Positions 1-8,663 are shown, numbered from the stretch's first letter. The stretch: 24,481 nucleotides of DNA from Bacteroidota bacterium (GCA_006227965.1 SBFL01000147.1:1-24481), one strand, 5' to 3'. Made by a program: numbers and translations. The notes: generated by a model not told the origin, from the letters alone.

Positions 1-999
1 GGACGCTATGTGGTAGACCCGGGAAGGATGTTGCTCATGGGGGATTTCTCAGGGGAAGATCTGGATAAGGCCTATGCGGCATACATACAGAAGAAGGCCG
101 GGTTGAAAATCGCCCTCCTGGCGAGCAATCCGCATTTGTACAGTAACCGACGTATCATGGAGGCCGGGGAGGATCGGGGGCATGATATGGTCTTTCTCAA
201 TGTGGAACTCGCCTATATGAAGCTGGACGCTAATGCCCCAGAGATCCGGTACAGGGGAGGCAATATCCTCAATGAGTATGACGCCATCATCCCCAGGATC
301 AAGCCTTCGGTGACCTTTTATGCCTGTGCGCTGATACGCCAGTTCCACAACTTGGGGGTGTATTGCCTCAATTCGGCAGAGGCCATCAACCAGTCCAGGG
401 ACAAACTCTTCGCCTCACAGCTCTTTGCCAAACATGACCTTCATATCCCAATTACGGGGTTTGCCAAATCTCCGAATGACACCAAGGACCTCATTAAGAT
501 GGTCAATGGGGCCCCTCTGATCATCAAACTGCTCGAGAGTACCCAGGGGAAAGGCGTTGTACTTGCGGAGACCAACAAGGCTGCTGAAAGTGTGATCAAC
601 GCATTCAAAAGTGTGCAAACAAATATTCTGGTACAGGAATTCATCAAAGAAGCCAATGGGCAGGACATCCGCTGTCTGGTCATAGACGGCAAGGTAGTGG
701 CTTCCATGCAACGACAGGCGGCAAAGGGAGAGTTCCGGGCGAATATTCATCAGGGTGGTAAAGCTGGAAAAGTCAAGATCACCAGGGACGAACGAAAACT
801 GGCCATTAAAGCAGCCAAAGTGCTCAACCTTACCGTTGCAGGAGTGGACATCATCCGCTCAAACAGGGGCCCATTGCTGCTTGAGGTTAATTCATCCCCT
901 GGTCTGGAGGGGATAGAGAATGCGACCGGCAGGGATATTGCCACGGAGATGATCTCAACGATCGAAAAGAAACTCAAATACGAACGGGCCGGGGAATAG
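1..999 (+). CDS. rimK: RimK-type ATP-grasp glutamate ligase, 5'-truncated, with tail of a RimB-like retropepsin domain
   Basis: ATP-grasp ligase of the RimK family, which adds glutamate residues to the C-terminus of ribosomal protein S6. Seen: the ATP-grasp lobe has RDKLFASQLFAKHDL, IIKLLESTQGKGVVLAET, LVQEFIKEANGQDIRCLV, a GEFRANIHQGG loop and the metal-binding end LLLEVNSSPGLEGIE, all close to RimK. The frame is open to base 1. The first codons read GRYVVDPGRMLLMG, which resembles the C-terminal end of the ATP-dependent zinc protease/RimB family (PF05618, typical ending GRFLVDPARSYLLG). A linker follows, and the RimK N-lobe starts near base 103 (LKIALLASNPHLYSN). So I infer a RimB-RimK fusion whose protease half lies left of the window; the GTG at 10 is not a true start. 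It converges on the threonine dehydrogenase gene with only six bases between stop codons. Confidence 0.9.
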   Translation, partial: GRYVVDPGRMLLMGDFSGEDLDKAYAAYIQKKAGLKIALLASNPHLYSNRRIMEAGEDRGHDMVFLNVELAYMKLDANAPEIRYRGGNILNEYDAIIPRIKPSVTFYACALIRQFHNLGVYCLNSAEAINQSRDKLFASQLFAKHDLHIPITGFAKSPNDTKDLIKMVNGAPLIIKLLESTQGKGVVLAETNKAAESVINAFKSVQTNILVQEFIKEANGQDIRCLVIDGKVVASMQRQAAKGEFRANIHQGGKAGKVKITRDERKLAIKAAKVLNLTVAGVDIIRSNRGPLLLEVNSSPGLEGIENATGRDIATEMISTIEKKLKYERAGE

Positions 1000-1005
1000 A
1001 ATTGC

Positions 1006-1953
1006 CTAGGACTTCGTGCGAAGGCGGGAGAGCATTTCCCTGGTGATATCCTCTAGCCCGAAACGGGGGTGCCAACCCCAGTCTTCCCTGGCTTTCGAAT
1101 CATCGATGCTTTCAGGCCAGGTCTCTGCGATTTCCTGACGGTAATCAGGGGCATAGCTGATCCGGAAATCCGGCATATGTGAACGGATGCTTTCTGCCAT
1201 CTGGGCCGGGGTAAAACTCAGGGCACCCAGGTTATAGGAGGATCGAACTGTTATCCCCGCAGATGGTGCATCCATAAGTTGGAGGGTGCCCGATATGGCA
1301 TCCTCCATATACATCATCGGAAGACGCGTGTCCTCTTTCACAAAACATTGATAGGTTCCGGAGGAAAGAGCCTCCTGATAGATCTCGACGGCATAATCTG
1401 TGGTGCCTCCACCCGGTTGTGCTTTCCAGCTGATCAGCCCGGGATACCTGATGCTTCTGACATCAACGCCGAATTTCCTGTGGTAGTAGGCGCACCACCC
1501 TTCTCCTGCCAACTTGCTGATCCCGTAGACAGTAGTCGGCTCCATGACGGTTGACTGTGGGGTATTTGTCCGTGGGGTGGAGGGGCCGAACACCGCTATG
1601 CTGGAAGGCCAGAACAGTTTGTTGAATTTTCCGGACCGGGCAAGTTCAAGGATATTTAGTAGGGAGCCCATGTTCAGGTCCCATGCCGTGGCGGGGTTCT
1701 TTTCGGCTGTGGCACTGAGCATGGCTGCCATCAGATAAACATCCGAGATTTCATTTGATTCCAGTACCTCCCTTATTGCCGCCTTGTCGGTGGCGTCAAG
1801 CTGCACAAACGGACCAGACCTCATTAATTCCTGCTGCCCCTCACGGATATCGCTTGCAATAACGGATTCGGATCCGCAGCGGGACCGCAATGCAAGCGTG
1901 AGCTCCGTGCCTATCTGTCCGCAGGCGCCCACGATCAATGTTTTTTTCGGCAT
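1006..1953 (-). CDS. L-threonine 3-dehydrogenase, short-chain (SDR) type
   Basis: Extended short-chain dehydrogenase of 315 residues, most like the NAD-dependent L-threonine dehydrogenases of Flavobacterium and Cytophaga, which oxidise threonine to 2-amino-3-ketobutyrate for conversion to glycine and acetyl-CoA. Seen: N-terminal Rossmann motif GACGQIG (Gly9, Gly12, Gly15), Ser117-Ser118 in WPSSIAVFG, catalytic pair Tyr143 and Lys147 in YGISKLAGE, and family hallmarks RYPGLISW and YNLGALSFTP. Length is normal for the family. The ATG at 1953 gives the Rossmann strand directly (MPKKTLIVGA). It stands alone, divergent from the lipoprotein operon; a -7 box lies about 30 bases upstream. A generic UDP-glucose epimerase is less likely given PGLISW and the short length. 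Confidence 0.88.
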   Translation of the reverse strand: MPKKTLIVGACGQIGTELTLALRSRCGSESVIASDIREGQQELMRSGPFVQLDATDKAAIREVLESNEISDVYLMAAMLSATAEKNPATAWDLNMGSLLNILELARSGKFNKLFWPSSIAVFGPSTPRTNTPQSTVMEPTTVYGISKLAGEGWCAYYHRKFGVDVRSIRYPGLISWKAQPGGGTTDYAVEIYQEALSSGTYQCFVKEDTRLPMMYMEDAISGTLQLMDAPSAGITVRSSYNLGALSFTPAQMAESIRSHMPDFRISYAPDYRQEIAETWPESIDDSKAREDWGWHPRFGLEDITREMLSRLRTKS

Positions 1954-1980
1954 AAAAGATGAATTTAATGGCAGCGAGGG

Positions 1981-1988
1981 TAAAGATA
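1981..1988 (-). promoter_or_regulatory. Putative Bacteroidota -7 box (TATCTTTA) for the threonine dehydrogenase gene
   Basis: On the minus strand the bases read TATCTTTA, fitting TAnnTTTG/A, and end 27 bases before the ATG at 1953. No clear -33 TTTG is seen at 17-23 bases upstream, so this rests on the -7 element and spacing alone. Confidence 0.4.
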
Positions 1989-2017
1989 GCTGTTCTTAAA
2001 ATTTGTACATTCGCCTT

Positions 2018-2512
2018 ATGTCCAAAATCTCAGTATTCCTTATAGTTTTTCTCGTTTTTTCCGGGTGTAATTCCAGGGTGGAGGAAACTTCGGAGACCTC
2101 TGAGTCTGTAACCGGCACCGATGTGCAGGAGTTTCCGGAAGTTGCACGAATTGATGCCGGGGCGCGGGAAATCCTGGATGCATGGGCAGAGTACCGGTCC
2201 CTGGAGGACCGTATGGCGGTTTTAAGGGAAGCTGAGAATGAAGAAGAGATGAAACTGCTGCTGGAAGAACTCAACCAGATCTGTACCCAGCTTGAAGAAA
2301 GCACTTTCCCCGTGACATTTGAACAACCCTCTGTACAAAGCCGCCTCAAGGTTATCCGGACCTATCTCGGCAAGTTGGAGGCGGCGCTGTATTACCGTCT
2401 TGATCATGACGAGCCGCTTCGGGAACTCATGGAATCATACAATGCGCTAAGGGAGCAGTTCAACGTCATTGTTCGAAACACCCTTAGTCCTGATCTTTTT
2501 GAAGATGAATAA
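2018..2512 (+). CDS. Putative lipoprotein, family unknown
   Basis: I do not recognise the family. From the ATG at 2018 the protein is 164 residues, beginning MSKISVFLIVFLVFSGC: a short basic start, hydrophobic core and lipobox with Cys17 as lipidation site, so export and lipidation are likely. A TTG at 2003 would only add five residues before the signal peptide and is rejected. The mature part begins with an acidic Ser/Thr/Glu-rich linker (EETSETSES), possibly a surface-exposure signal, followed by predicted helices rich in Glu, Leu and Arg that look able to form coiled coils. Its stop overlaps the start of the next gene by eight bases, so it heads an operon with the SnoaL-like protein and trehalase. 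Confidence 0.8.
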   Translation: MSKISVFLIVFLVFSGCNSRVEETSETSESVTGTDVQEFPEVARIDAGAREILDAWAEYRSLEDRMAVLREAENEEEMKLLLEELNQICTQLEESTFPVTFEQPSVQSRLKVIRTYLGKLEAALYYRLDHDEPLRELMESYNALREQFNVIVRNTLSPDLFEDE

Positions 2513-3008
2513 GACCCTTGCGTTTATCCTGTGTTTGGTCATAGTGACCCTGCAGGCACAACAAACCGAAAAAGAAAAGATAGACCAGGTACTGGATTCC
2601 TGGCACCAGGCGGCGGCAAATGCCCATTTCCAGGATTATTTCGACAAAATGGCGGCTGGAGCTGTTTTTATTGGTACCGATGCCAGCGAACATTGGGATA
2701 AGGAGGCGTTTATGACCTTTTCGAAACCCTACTTTGACCGGGGCAACGCCTGGGCATTCACCCCCCTTCAAAGGCATGTTTATTTTGGTGGAACGGGAGA
2801 GGTGGCCTGGTTTGACGAACTACTTGATACATGGATGCAGCTTTGCCGTGGATCCGGTGTCATGGTAAAGGAAGATGGTGTGTGGAAGATCGCACATTAT
2901 GTCCTTTCCCTTACTATTCCGAACGAAACCGTGGATGGGGCGATTGAACTTAAAAAAGAACGGGACAGCATATTCAGAAGATCATTACTTTTAAAACAAC
3001 CAAACTAA
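2505..3008 (+). CDS. Secreted NTF2/SnoaL-like domain protein
   Basis: Protein of 167 residues with an N-terminal signal peptide (MNKTLAFILCLVIVTLQAQQ) and one cone-shaped NTF2-like domain of the SnoaL_3/DUF4440 kind: an N-terminal helix 'KIDQVLDSWHQAAANAHF', 'YFDKMAAGAVFIGTDASEHW', 'FMTFSKPYF' and a C-terminal strand 'VMVKEDGVWKIAHYVLSL'. Such proteins are usually exported small-ligand binders or enzymes of unknown substrate. The ATG at 2505 is chosen because it starts the signal peptide and forms ATGAATAA with the upstream stop, implying translational coupling; an upstream TTG at 2469 would put 12 residues before the signal. Trehalase follows 14 bases downstream. Substrate cannot be read from the sequence. 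Confidence 0.82.
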   Translation: MNKTLAFILCLVIVTLQAQQTEKEKIDQVLDSWHQAAANAHFQDYFDKMAAGAVFIGTDASEHWDKEAFMTFSKPYFDRGNAWAFTPLQRHVYFGGTGEVAWFDELLDTWMQLCRGSGVMVKEDGVWKIAHYVLSLTIPNETVDGAIELKKERDSIFRRSLLLKQPN

Positions 3009-3022
3009 TTCATTCTTACCCC

Positions 3023-4609
3023 ATGATAAAACGAGGCATTCTTTTTCTTTTGCTTCTCGGTGCCCTTTTGGCATCCCAGTGCCGTACTTCCCCTGACATT
3101 GCGGTTACCGCAGAGACCTTTTATGACACAGAACTTTTCAGGAATGTTCAGCTTGCCCGGATGTTCGAGGATTCCAAGACCTTTGTGGACCTGACCAGGG
3201 ACCGTCCCTACAGGGAACTCGAAAGATTGTACCTGCAGGAAAGGCAGCGGATCGGGTTTGATCTACAGGACTTTGTCGATGAACATTTTTCGGATCCGGG
3301 GAGTGCTGCCACCAGCTTTGAGACGGACATGAACCGGGATATGTATTCCCATATAAGTGCCATGTGGAATGTTCTCAGCCGGAGTCCGGATGGAGTGAAT
3401 CCGAATTCTTCAAAAATCCCGCTTCCCCATCCCTATATTGTGCCCGGAGGCCGGTTCAAAGAAATCTATTACTGGGACAGTTATTTTACCATGATAGGTC
3501 TGGTTTCGGACAACCAGATGGAAATGGCAAGGGATATGCTTGGGAATTTTGCCCACCTGATCGATTCCCTCGGTTTTATACCGAATGGTACCCGAGATTA
3601 TTACCTTACCCGTTCCCAACCTCCTTTTTTTGCCCTTATGGTGGACATGCTCGAAGCAAAGGACAGCAGCCTTCAGGGGCATTATTTTCCCCATGTGGCA
3701 CGTGAATACGAATATTGGATGCAGGGAGGCGAATCCCTTGCGGACGGTCAGGCCGAAAACCGGGTATACCGGGCTGACGAATCGAGCCTTATGAATCGGT
3801 ACTGGGATAGTTCACGCAACCCCAGGCCGGAGTCGTATGGAGAAGACCATCAGCTGGCGGAAGACCTAACGGAAGATCAAAAAGAAAATCTCTACGCACA
3901 CCTGCGTGCGGCCGCTTCCTCGGGATGGGATTTCAGCAGCCGCTGGTATGCCCGTGAAGGTGAATTCGCCTCCACAGAGACGGCGAATATTTTGCCCGTT
4001 GACCTGAATTGTCTCTTATACTTTATGGAAAGGGAGCTGGCCGAAGGATTTCAGGTGCGCGGAGATGCAGAATCGGCTGAAAAGTTGGAAAAGCGTGCTG
4101 AATCAAGGAAAAAATTGATTAACACCATGATGTGGGACCCTAAGGCAGGCTTTTATAAGGATTTCAACTTCAATAGCAACAGCCGTTGCGGTGAGATCAC
4201 CCTGGCCGGCGTATACCCGCTGTATTTTGGAATTGCCGGCAGGATGCAGGCCGAAAAGGTCAGGGACCACCTAATGGAGGACTTCTTAAAGCCAGGCGGA
4301 CTGGTTACCTCCCTGAGGATCAGTGGACAGCAGTGGGATGCGCCCAATGGTTGGGCCCCCTTGCAGTGGATGTCCGTTCAGGGGCTCATAAACTACGGGT
4401 ATACGGCTGAGGCCCGCGAAATAATGGAGCGGTGGCTTGCCCTGAACCAGCGTGTCTATGAAGAAGAGGGGAAAATGATGGAGAAATATAATGTAGTGGA
4501 TACCACCCTCCTTTCCGGTGGAGGAGAATACCCAACCCAGGATGGTTTTGGCTGGACCAACGGGGTAGCCCTCGGCTTTCGGGATTTGTTGCTGGAAATG
4601 GTAAACTAG
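3023..4609 (+). CDS. treA: Alpha,alpha-trehalase (GH37), exported
   Basis: Hydrolyses trehalose to two glucose units, probably in the periplasm. Seen: both GH37 signatures, PGGRFKEIYYWDSY at residues 141-154 and QQWDAPNGWAPLQW at 436-449. The presumed general acid is Asp303 in SGWDFSSRW and the presumed base Glu487 in MMEKYN, with Glu502 in GGGEYPTQDGFGW; these sit nine residues before the positions I recall for E. coli TreA (Asp312, Glu496, Glu511), an assignment made from memory. Length of 528 residues is normal. The start MIKRGILFLLLLGALLASQC gives a signal peptide; Cys20 may be a lipidation site, but Gln at -1 makes the lipobox imperfect. Last gene of a tight three-gene plus-strand operon, converging with the TPR gene 18 bases away. 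Confidence 0.95.
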   Translation: MIKRGILFLLLLGALLASQCRTSPDIAVTAETFYDTELFRNVQLARMFEDSKTFVDLTRDRPYRELERLYLQERQRIGFDLQDFVDEHFSDPGSAATSFETDMNRDMYSHISAMWNVLSRSPDGVNPNSSKIPLPHPYIVPGGRFKEIYYWDSYFTMIGLVSDNQMEMARDMLGNFAHLIDSLGFIPNGTRDYYLTRSQPPFFALMVDMLEAKDSSLQGHYFPHVAREYEYWMQGGESLADGQAENRVYRADESSLMNRYWDSSRNPRPESYGEDHQLAEDLTEDQKENLYAHLRAAASSGWDFSSRWYAREGEFASTETANILPVDLNCLLYFMERELAEGFQVRGDAESAEKLEKRAESRKKLINTMMWDPKAGFYKDFNFNSNSRCGEITLAGVYPLYFGIAGRMQAEKVRDHLMEDFLKPGGLVTSLRISGQQWDAPNGWAPLQWMSVQGLINYGYTAEAREIMERWLALNQRVYEEEGKMMEKYNVVDTTLLSGGGEYPTQDGFGWTNGVALGFRDLLLEMVN

Positions 4610-4627
4610 TCTGGCCGACTCCCGTTT

Positions 4628-5332
4628 CTAGTTCTGCTTTTCCTCCGGCTCCTGTGTCCCTTTTCTGGATTCAAGGGCCTGTTTGCTAAGGCTGGCAAGA
4701 TTGAAATTCGGCGCCATTTTTAGGGCTTCGTCAAAACTGGCAATGGCCTGGTCAATATTGTTTTTATCGATATTGTATTGCGCAAGTCCCTTCAGGTGCA
4801 CAAAAGCGGCTTTTAGCGGAACTTCATAAGGTTGCTGCCTTTCGTAAAAGGCATATTTCATTCCATCCAGGGAATTGGCGATCCCGTATTCTATATCTGC
4901 AAGCGCTCCGGGACTATCCCCAATCTGTATCTTAAGGTCGGCAATTTCATAGGCGATATAGGGGTTTTGTGCTCTGTCATACATTACCTGAAACTGCTCG
5001 AGCGACCTTTTGGGCTGGTTGATAGATTTCAGGGATACCGCCTTAACCTGCAGGGCCAGGTCAGAATCCTCCGGGTTGAGTTCAATCCCCAATGTATTCA
5101 GGGCCTGTACATGTTGGTTGTTGTTGGAATACACATAGGCCAGGGTGTCCCTCCGTTCCACGGAAGGCTGTATTACATTCAGGTGGGTCAGTGCGTTGAT
5201 TACTCCGCGCACGTCTCCCTGGGCACGCATTTGAGCATAATAGGCCTCATAGTGTTTTAGCAGTTCTCCCTGGGATTGTGCCTGAACGGGCAGGGAAATG
5301 GCTGCAAGCAGGATGAACAGGATCTTCTTCAT
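4628..5332 (-). CDS. Secreted TPR-repeat protein
   Basis: Protein of 234 residues with a signal peptide (MKKILFILLAAISLPVQAQ) and several tetratricopeptide-like helical hairpins. The clearest are 'RSLEQFQVMYDRAQNPYIAY' (about 110-130) and the C-terminal copy 'NIDQAIASFDEALKMAPNF' (about 195-213), which has the canonical Ala, Phe, Ala and Pro pattern. TPRs mediate protein-protein contacts; here probably in the periplasm. No enzymatic motif is visible. It is transcribed alone from a -7-like box just upstream and converges on the trehalase gene. Partner unknown. Confidence 0.82.
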   Translation of the reverse strand: MKKILFILLAAISLPVQAQSQGELLKHYEAYYAQMRAQGDVRGVINALTHLNVIQPSVERRDTLAYVYSNNNQHVQALNTLGIELNPEDSDLALQVKAVSLKSINQPKRSLEQFQVMYDRAQNPYIAYEIADLKIQIGDSPGALADIEYGIANSLDGMKYAFYERQQPYEVPLKAAFVHLKGLAQYNIDKNNIDQAIASFDEALKMAPNFNLASLSKQALESRKGTQEPEEKQN

Positions 5333-5354
5333 GATTTCTGGACTTTTAGGAGGG

Positions 5355-5362
5355 CAAAACTA
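5355..5362 (-). promoter_or_regulatory. Putative -7 box (TAGTTTTG) for the TPR-protein gene
   Basis: The minus strand reads TAGTTTTG, an exact TAnnTTTG match, 22 bases before the ATG at 5332. A -33 TTTG is not obvious. Support comes from the match plus spacing. Confidence 0.45.
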
Positions 5363-5446
5363 CATTATTTTTTGAAGTATCAGGCAGATATTCAGCTAAA
5401 TCAGCAGAGGGAGAAATGGAAAATAGCCGCTTTATGCCCTTGCGTT

Positions 5447-6262
5447 TCATGACCCGGAAAAGATCGAATGGTAAAATTGAAATCCCCTTTTAAGGAGCCT
5501 CTCAGGATGCACCTGTTTTCCGGTAGTTGCCCCGGGTTTATCCTTGAAAACGGGAGGGGGAATTCCAAAAAACCGGGCTTCCGAAGCATAATAGTCCCTC
5601 CTCGGGGGATGCTCCGGATATACTCCATGGTACACCCCTGACGCTTCCTGGTCCGCAACCAGATGCTGCAGGGCCCCGAGGGCGTCTCCCAGTCTGATAA
5701 GGTTGACGGACAAATTCCCTCCGAAAGAGAATTCTTTGCCGCTCAGATGTAAGACGGGGTGGCGGTCGGGTCCGAGCAACCCCCCGAGGCGGAGCACAAC
5801 GGTTTGTCGGGAAGTGTTTGAAAGGAGCAGGGCCTCCGCCTGAAGCATTTGCTGACCGGAGTTCGTTTCCGGGTCCGGAGTGATGGCCTCCGTAACTATG
5901 CCCTGCCCGGACCCGAAAACGGAGGTGCTGCTTACAAAAAATACCCTGGGAATACCTGCATGACTCGCTGCATTTTCCAGATGCCGAATTCTCGAAACAA
6001 AATCCGCATCAGGCTGATTCATAAGCCCGGGCGGGATGTTGACAATGAGGCAATTTAGCCCTTTAAGGAAGGACTCGACAGGCCCCCGGACCCCTGTTTG
6101 TGATAGGTAAATATGGAAGGCCTGAACCCCGAGTTCCTCAAGCGCATAACATTTTTCCTCCTTGGTGGTGGTTCCGCGGATTTCATATCCCCTCTCCAGG
6201 AGGGATGTCGCCAGGGGGGTCCCCAGCCATCCGCATCCCAGAATCCCGATGCACCTACTCAA
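5447..6262 (-). CDS. YeeZ-like atypical SDR / NAD(P)-binding sugar-epimerase family protein
   Basis: Rossmann-fold protein of 271 residues. Seen: glycine motif GILGCGWLG (Gly9, Gly11, Gly14), then 'VFFVSSTSVFGSGQG' and 'SGQQMLQAEALLL', the layout of YeeZ-type atypical SDRs, in which the classical Tyr-x3-Lys is not conserved. Function of YeeZ-type proteins is poorly defined; a nucleotide-sugar or reductase role is only a family guess. The ATG at 6262 overlaps the stop of the upstream M28 peptidase gene (ATGAGTAG arrangement, eight bases), so the two genes should be translationally coupled. Confidence 0.82.
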   Translation of the reverse strand: MSRCIGILGCGWLGTPLATSLLERGYEIRGTTTKEEKCYALEELGVQAFHIYLSQTGVRGPVESFLKGLNCLIVNIPPGLMNQPDADFVSRIRHLENAASHAGIPRVFFVSSTSVFGSGQGIVTEAITPDPETNSGQQMLQAEALLLSNTSRQTVVLRLGGLLGPDRHPVLHLSGKEFSFGGNLSVNLIRLGDALGALQHLVADQEASGVYHGVYPEHPPRRDYYASEARFFGIPPPVFKDKPGATTGKQVHPERLLKRGFQFYHSIFSGS

Positions 6263-8537
6263 ACCGCAGGCTTTTGATCAGCAAAACAGCATCATTGAGG
6301 ACAAACGGCATCGGAAGAAGGTGATCCGGGCGGGGAGGTACGCTGAAGGCCGGGTTATTCAAAAGGTCATTGGAGGCCTCATATACCGTTAGTTCCAAAG
6401 GGCTCCCCTCGGGGAACCGAAGCAGGAGTTCGGTGGGATCGTTATCGCTTACGTAATGGGTAACCAGCTTTCCGGAACGGCGGTGTTCCAGGTAATAGTC
6501 GGACAGGGAGAGGCCGTTGACCACTGCTTCCCTCAGGGGGGTGTCGCCGGTGAACACCTCCAGCCGGTTAATATTCCTTCGGGCTTCTATCCGGAGGGAA
6601 ACACGCCGGTCTCCCCCGATGACCGTATCTGAGAGGATGGTGATCTCTGGTTCGGGCACCGGTTTCATGGGGGCAGGGCTTGTAAAGGAAAACCCCGTGC
6701 TGTATTTGCTGCTGAGGGTATTCAGGGATGGGGCGGGGGGTTGCGGGTCATCCCCAAGGTAGGCGGTCGTCCATCCGGAAGGTACTTTTTCATACGTCGC
6801 CCAGAAGGCCTGGTCCGTATCCAGGTTGTTTACGTAAAGAAGGCTGCTGGGCTTTGGGGTTGCTTCAGTAAAGTCACTCCCCATGTGGGCACCGAGAAAA
6901 AAGGCTGCAAAAACGACTCCCCCGGCCAGGGCAAACCTGCCCTTGTTTCGGTAGGACCCAACCACCGGGAGCGCCAGAAAAAAGATAAGGACACAGAGCA
7001 GGCTGCTGGTCACCAGCATTTTCAGGCCAAGTCCCACGGGGAGCATCTTTATGAACGGGGTAAAAATCCAGAGGGCCGGGACGCAAAGCAAAACCAGGAG
7101 ATAGGGATTGGGTTTATCCTGTACTATGAGGATCATCCAGGAGAGGATTGCCGCGATCACCGGAATCAGGAAAAACCCACCCCCGGGCAAATAGCCAGCA
7201 AGCAGACCGCATACCACCAGCCACAGGAGCAGGGGGGCCGCAAGCAGGTCCTGCAGCGAGGTCTTGCGGAACCGGGAATAGACCCAGAAACACACCCCCA
7301 AAGCAAGGCTGCTGAAGGCAGCTATATAGAGGTATCCGTTATAGGAGAACCCGTGCAACATATCTCCATAGGCAGGGTAAAGCTTTTTGAGCATGGGCCA
7401 GGCACCGTAGCCTGTAACGCCGGCGATAACCAAAGAGAGCAGCATGGGCCCCGTCCCGAGGGCCATCCCCTTGAATTTCAGCCTTCCTTTTCGGATTCCG
7501 TAGGCAAGGATAAAGAGGAACAATACCCCGGTTAGCACCATCATGGGCCAGATCCATTCAAAGGGGTAGGAAACCAGTTTAAAGAGAGGCACATTGAAAT
7601 AGACGTACTCGTTCAGGCTTTTGAGATCGCTCAGGTCTGACTGACTGAAATAGGTCAGCAGGGGCATCAGGTAAGCCCCCTGATGTGCCAGGCTTTGTGG
7701 GTCCAGGCGGGGGGCGGTGTCAAGGGCTGTATGGTAATCAAAATGGTCGTCAATAAAGGCAAAATTAAACCCTTCAATGTCTGCATCTTCCCGAAAAACC
7801 GTCAGGTCGGTGTCATTAGGCAGCATTTTGTAAATACTGTAGACAAGGGAGTTTGCGACGGGAAAGTCCGGGTCGGCCTCGGTAAAGGCCTCGATCATTT
7901 TGGCATTGCCCCGGTTGGTTTCGACAAACATATAGGACGGCCCGCCACTGCCCCGGGCTTCAAAATTCAACACCAGGCCCACGTCCTGTGCCCAGGGATG
8001 CGAATTCACGAAGAGGTCTGCCCCGTTCAAACCGAGTTCTTCCGCATCCGTAATAAGAATAATAATATCATTTTTAGGGCTTTTACCCCCTGAAAGAAAA
8101 GCCCGCAACCCTTCCAGGATAGTGGCCACCCCACTGCCGGCATCACTTGCCCCGAAAGAGGAGTGCGGATTGCTGTCGTAATGGGACAGCAACAGGAGGG
8201 CCCCGGTATTTTTGCTTCCAGGGATCCGCGCCAGGATGTTCTCTGCCCTGCTCAGGTTGCCCCAGTCTCCGGCTGTGTAACCGCTTTGTAATTGAGGTTC
8301 AAGTCCCATGTCTTCCAGCGTCCGGACAAGGTAGTCGCGTACGGTTGTGTGCGCCGGGAAACCCACTGCATGAGGTGCTTCCGAGATTCTTTGGACATGC
8401 TTCATGGCCCGGTCCGTCGAAAATTCGGATTCAGGCCGCCCGGAATCTTCCCGGTAAGCCGGAGTGCTAGCCAGAAATGCCCAGTAGGAAGCTCCAAGAA
8501 GCAGGAGGAACGTAATAGCGGAAGGGGTCGGTTTCAT
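6255..8537 (-). CDS. M28 family zinc peptidase with C-terminal multi-pass membrane domain
   Basis: A 760-residue membrane-anchored aminopeptidase-type enzyme resembling the ER metallopeptidase/Fxna branch of M28. The N-terminus has a signal anchor (residues about 7-25) and then the catalytic domain. Visible di-zinc residues: His119 in LSHYDS, bridging Asp132 in GASDAGSG, catalytic Glu166 and ligand Glu167 in TDAEELG, Glu193 in NFEARGSGG and His269 in HFDYHTALD. About seven or eight hydrophobic segments follow from residue 320 to 560, then a soluble C-terminal region. It probably trims peptides on the outer face of the inner membrane. It is first gene of a coupled pair with the YeeZ-like protein and divergent from the CBS gene. 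Confidence 0.92.
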   Translation of the reverse strand: MKPTPSAITFLLLLGASYWAFLASTPAYREDSGRPESEFSTDRAMKHVQRISEAPHAVGFPAHTTVRDYLVRTLEDMGLEPQLQSGYTAGDWGNLSRAENILARIPGSKNTGALLLLSHYDSNPHSSFGASDAGSGVATILEGLRAFLSGGKSPKNDIIILITDAEELGLNGADLFVNSHPWAQDVGLVLNFEARGSGGPSYMFVETNRGNAKMIEAFTEADPDFPVANSLVYSIYKMLPNDTDLTVFREDADIEGFNFAFIDDHFDYHTALDTAPRLDPQSLAHQGAYLMPLLTYFSQSDLSDLKSLNEYVYFNVPLFKLVSYPFEWIWPMMVLTGVLFLFILAYGIRKGRLKFKGMALGTGPMLLSLVIAGVTGYGAWPMLKKLYPAYGDMLHGFSYNGYLYIAAFSSLALGVCFWVYSRFRKTSLQDLLAAPLLLWLVVCGLLAGYLPGGGFFLIPVIAAILSWMILIVQDKPNPYLLVLLCVPALWIFTPFIKMLPVGLGLKMLVTSSLLCVLIFFLALPVVGSYRNKGRFALAGGVVFAAFFLGAHMGSDFTEATPKPSSLLYVNNLDTDQAFWATYEKVPSGWTTAYLGDDPQPPAPSLNTLSSKYSTGFSFTSPAPMKPVPEPEITILSDTVIGGDRRVSLRIEARRNINRLEVFTGDTPLREAVVNGLSLSDYYLEHRRSGKLVTHYVSDNDPTELLLRFPEGSPLELTVYEASNDLLNNPAFSVPPRPDHLLPMPFVLNDAVLLIKSLRFE

Positions 8538-8554
8538 CTGTTTTCTTTGGTGTT

Positions 8555-8562
8555 TAAATGTA
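8555..8562 (-). promoter_or_regulatory. Putative -7 box (TACATTTA) for the M28 peptidase gene
   Basis: The minus strand reads TACATTTA, fitting TAnnTTTA, 17 bases before the ATG at 8537. No good -33 box is seen. It lies back to back with the CBS promoter. Confidence 0.35.
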
Positions 8563-8624
8563 TGAAATTCTCCAGGGGATCGGCATTTTGTCGATTTATT
8601 ATTAGGAAGTAAGCGGGATTTTGA

Positions 8625-8632
8625 TATCTTTA
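8625..8632 (+). promoter_or_regulatory. Putative -7 box (TATCTTTA) for the CBS-protein gene
   Basis: TATCTTTA precedes the preferred ATG (8664) by 31 bases. The TTG at 8634 would fall at the predicted transcription start, which argues against it as translation start. The -33 element is weak. Confidence 0.45.
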
Positions 8633-8663
8633 GTTGGATCCGAACGATTTAAACAACGACGAT

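Noticed and set aside
4604..4637. Inverted repeat AACTAG...CTAGTT between trehalase and TPR genes
   Set aside because: Only six pairs with a long loop, formed by the two convergent Asn-TAG ends; no T run, so not called a terminator.
5401..5658. 85-codon minus-strand frame ending at 5401
   Set aside because: Out of frame within and past the end of the YeeZ-like gene; composition arbitrary, no homology recognised.
6741..7535. 264-codon plus-strand open frame
   Set aside because: Lies wholly antisense to the M28 peptidase, which has complete catalytic motifs; low-complexity Gly/Pro/Gln/Lys composition typical of a reverse-frame shadow.
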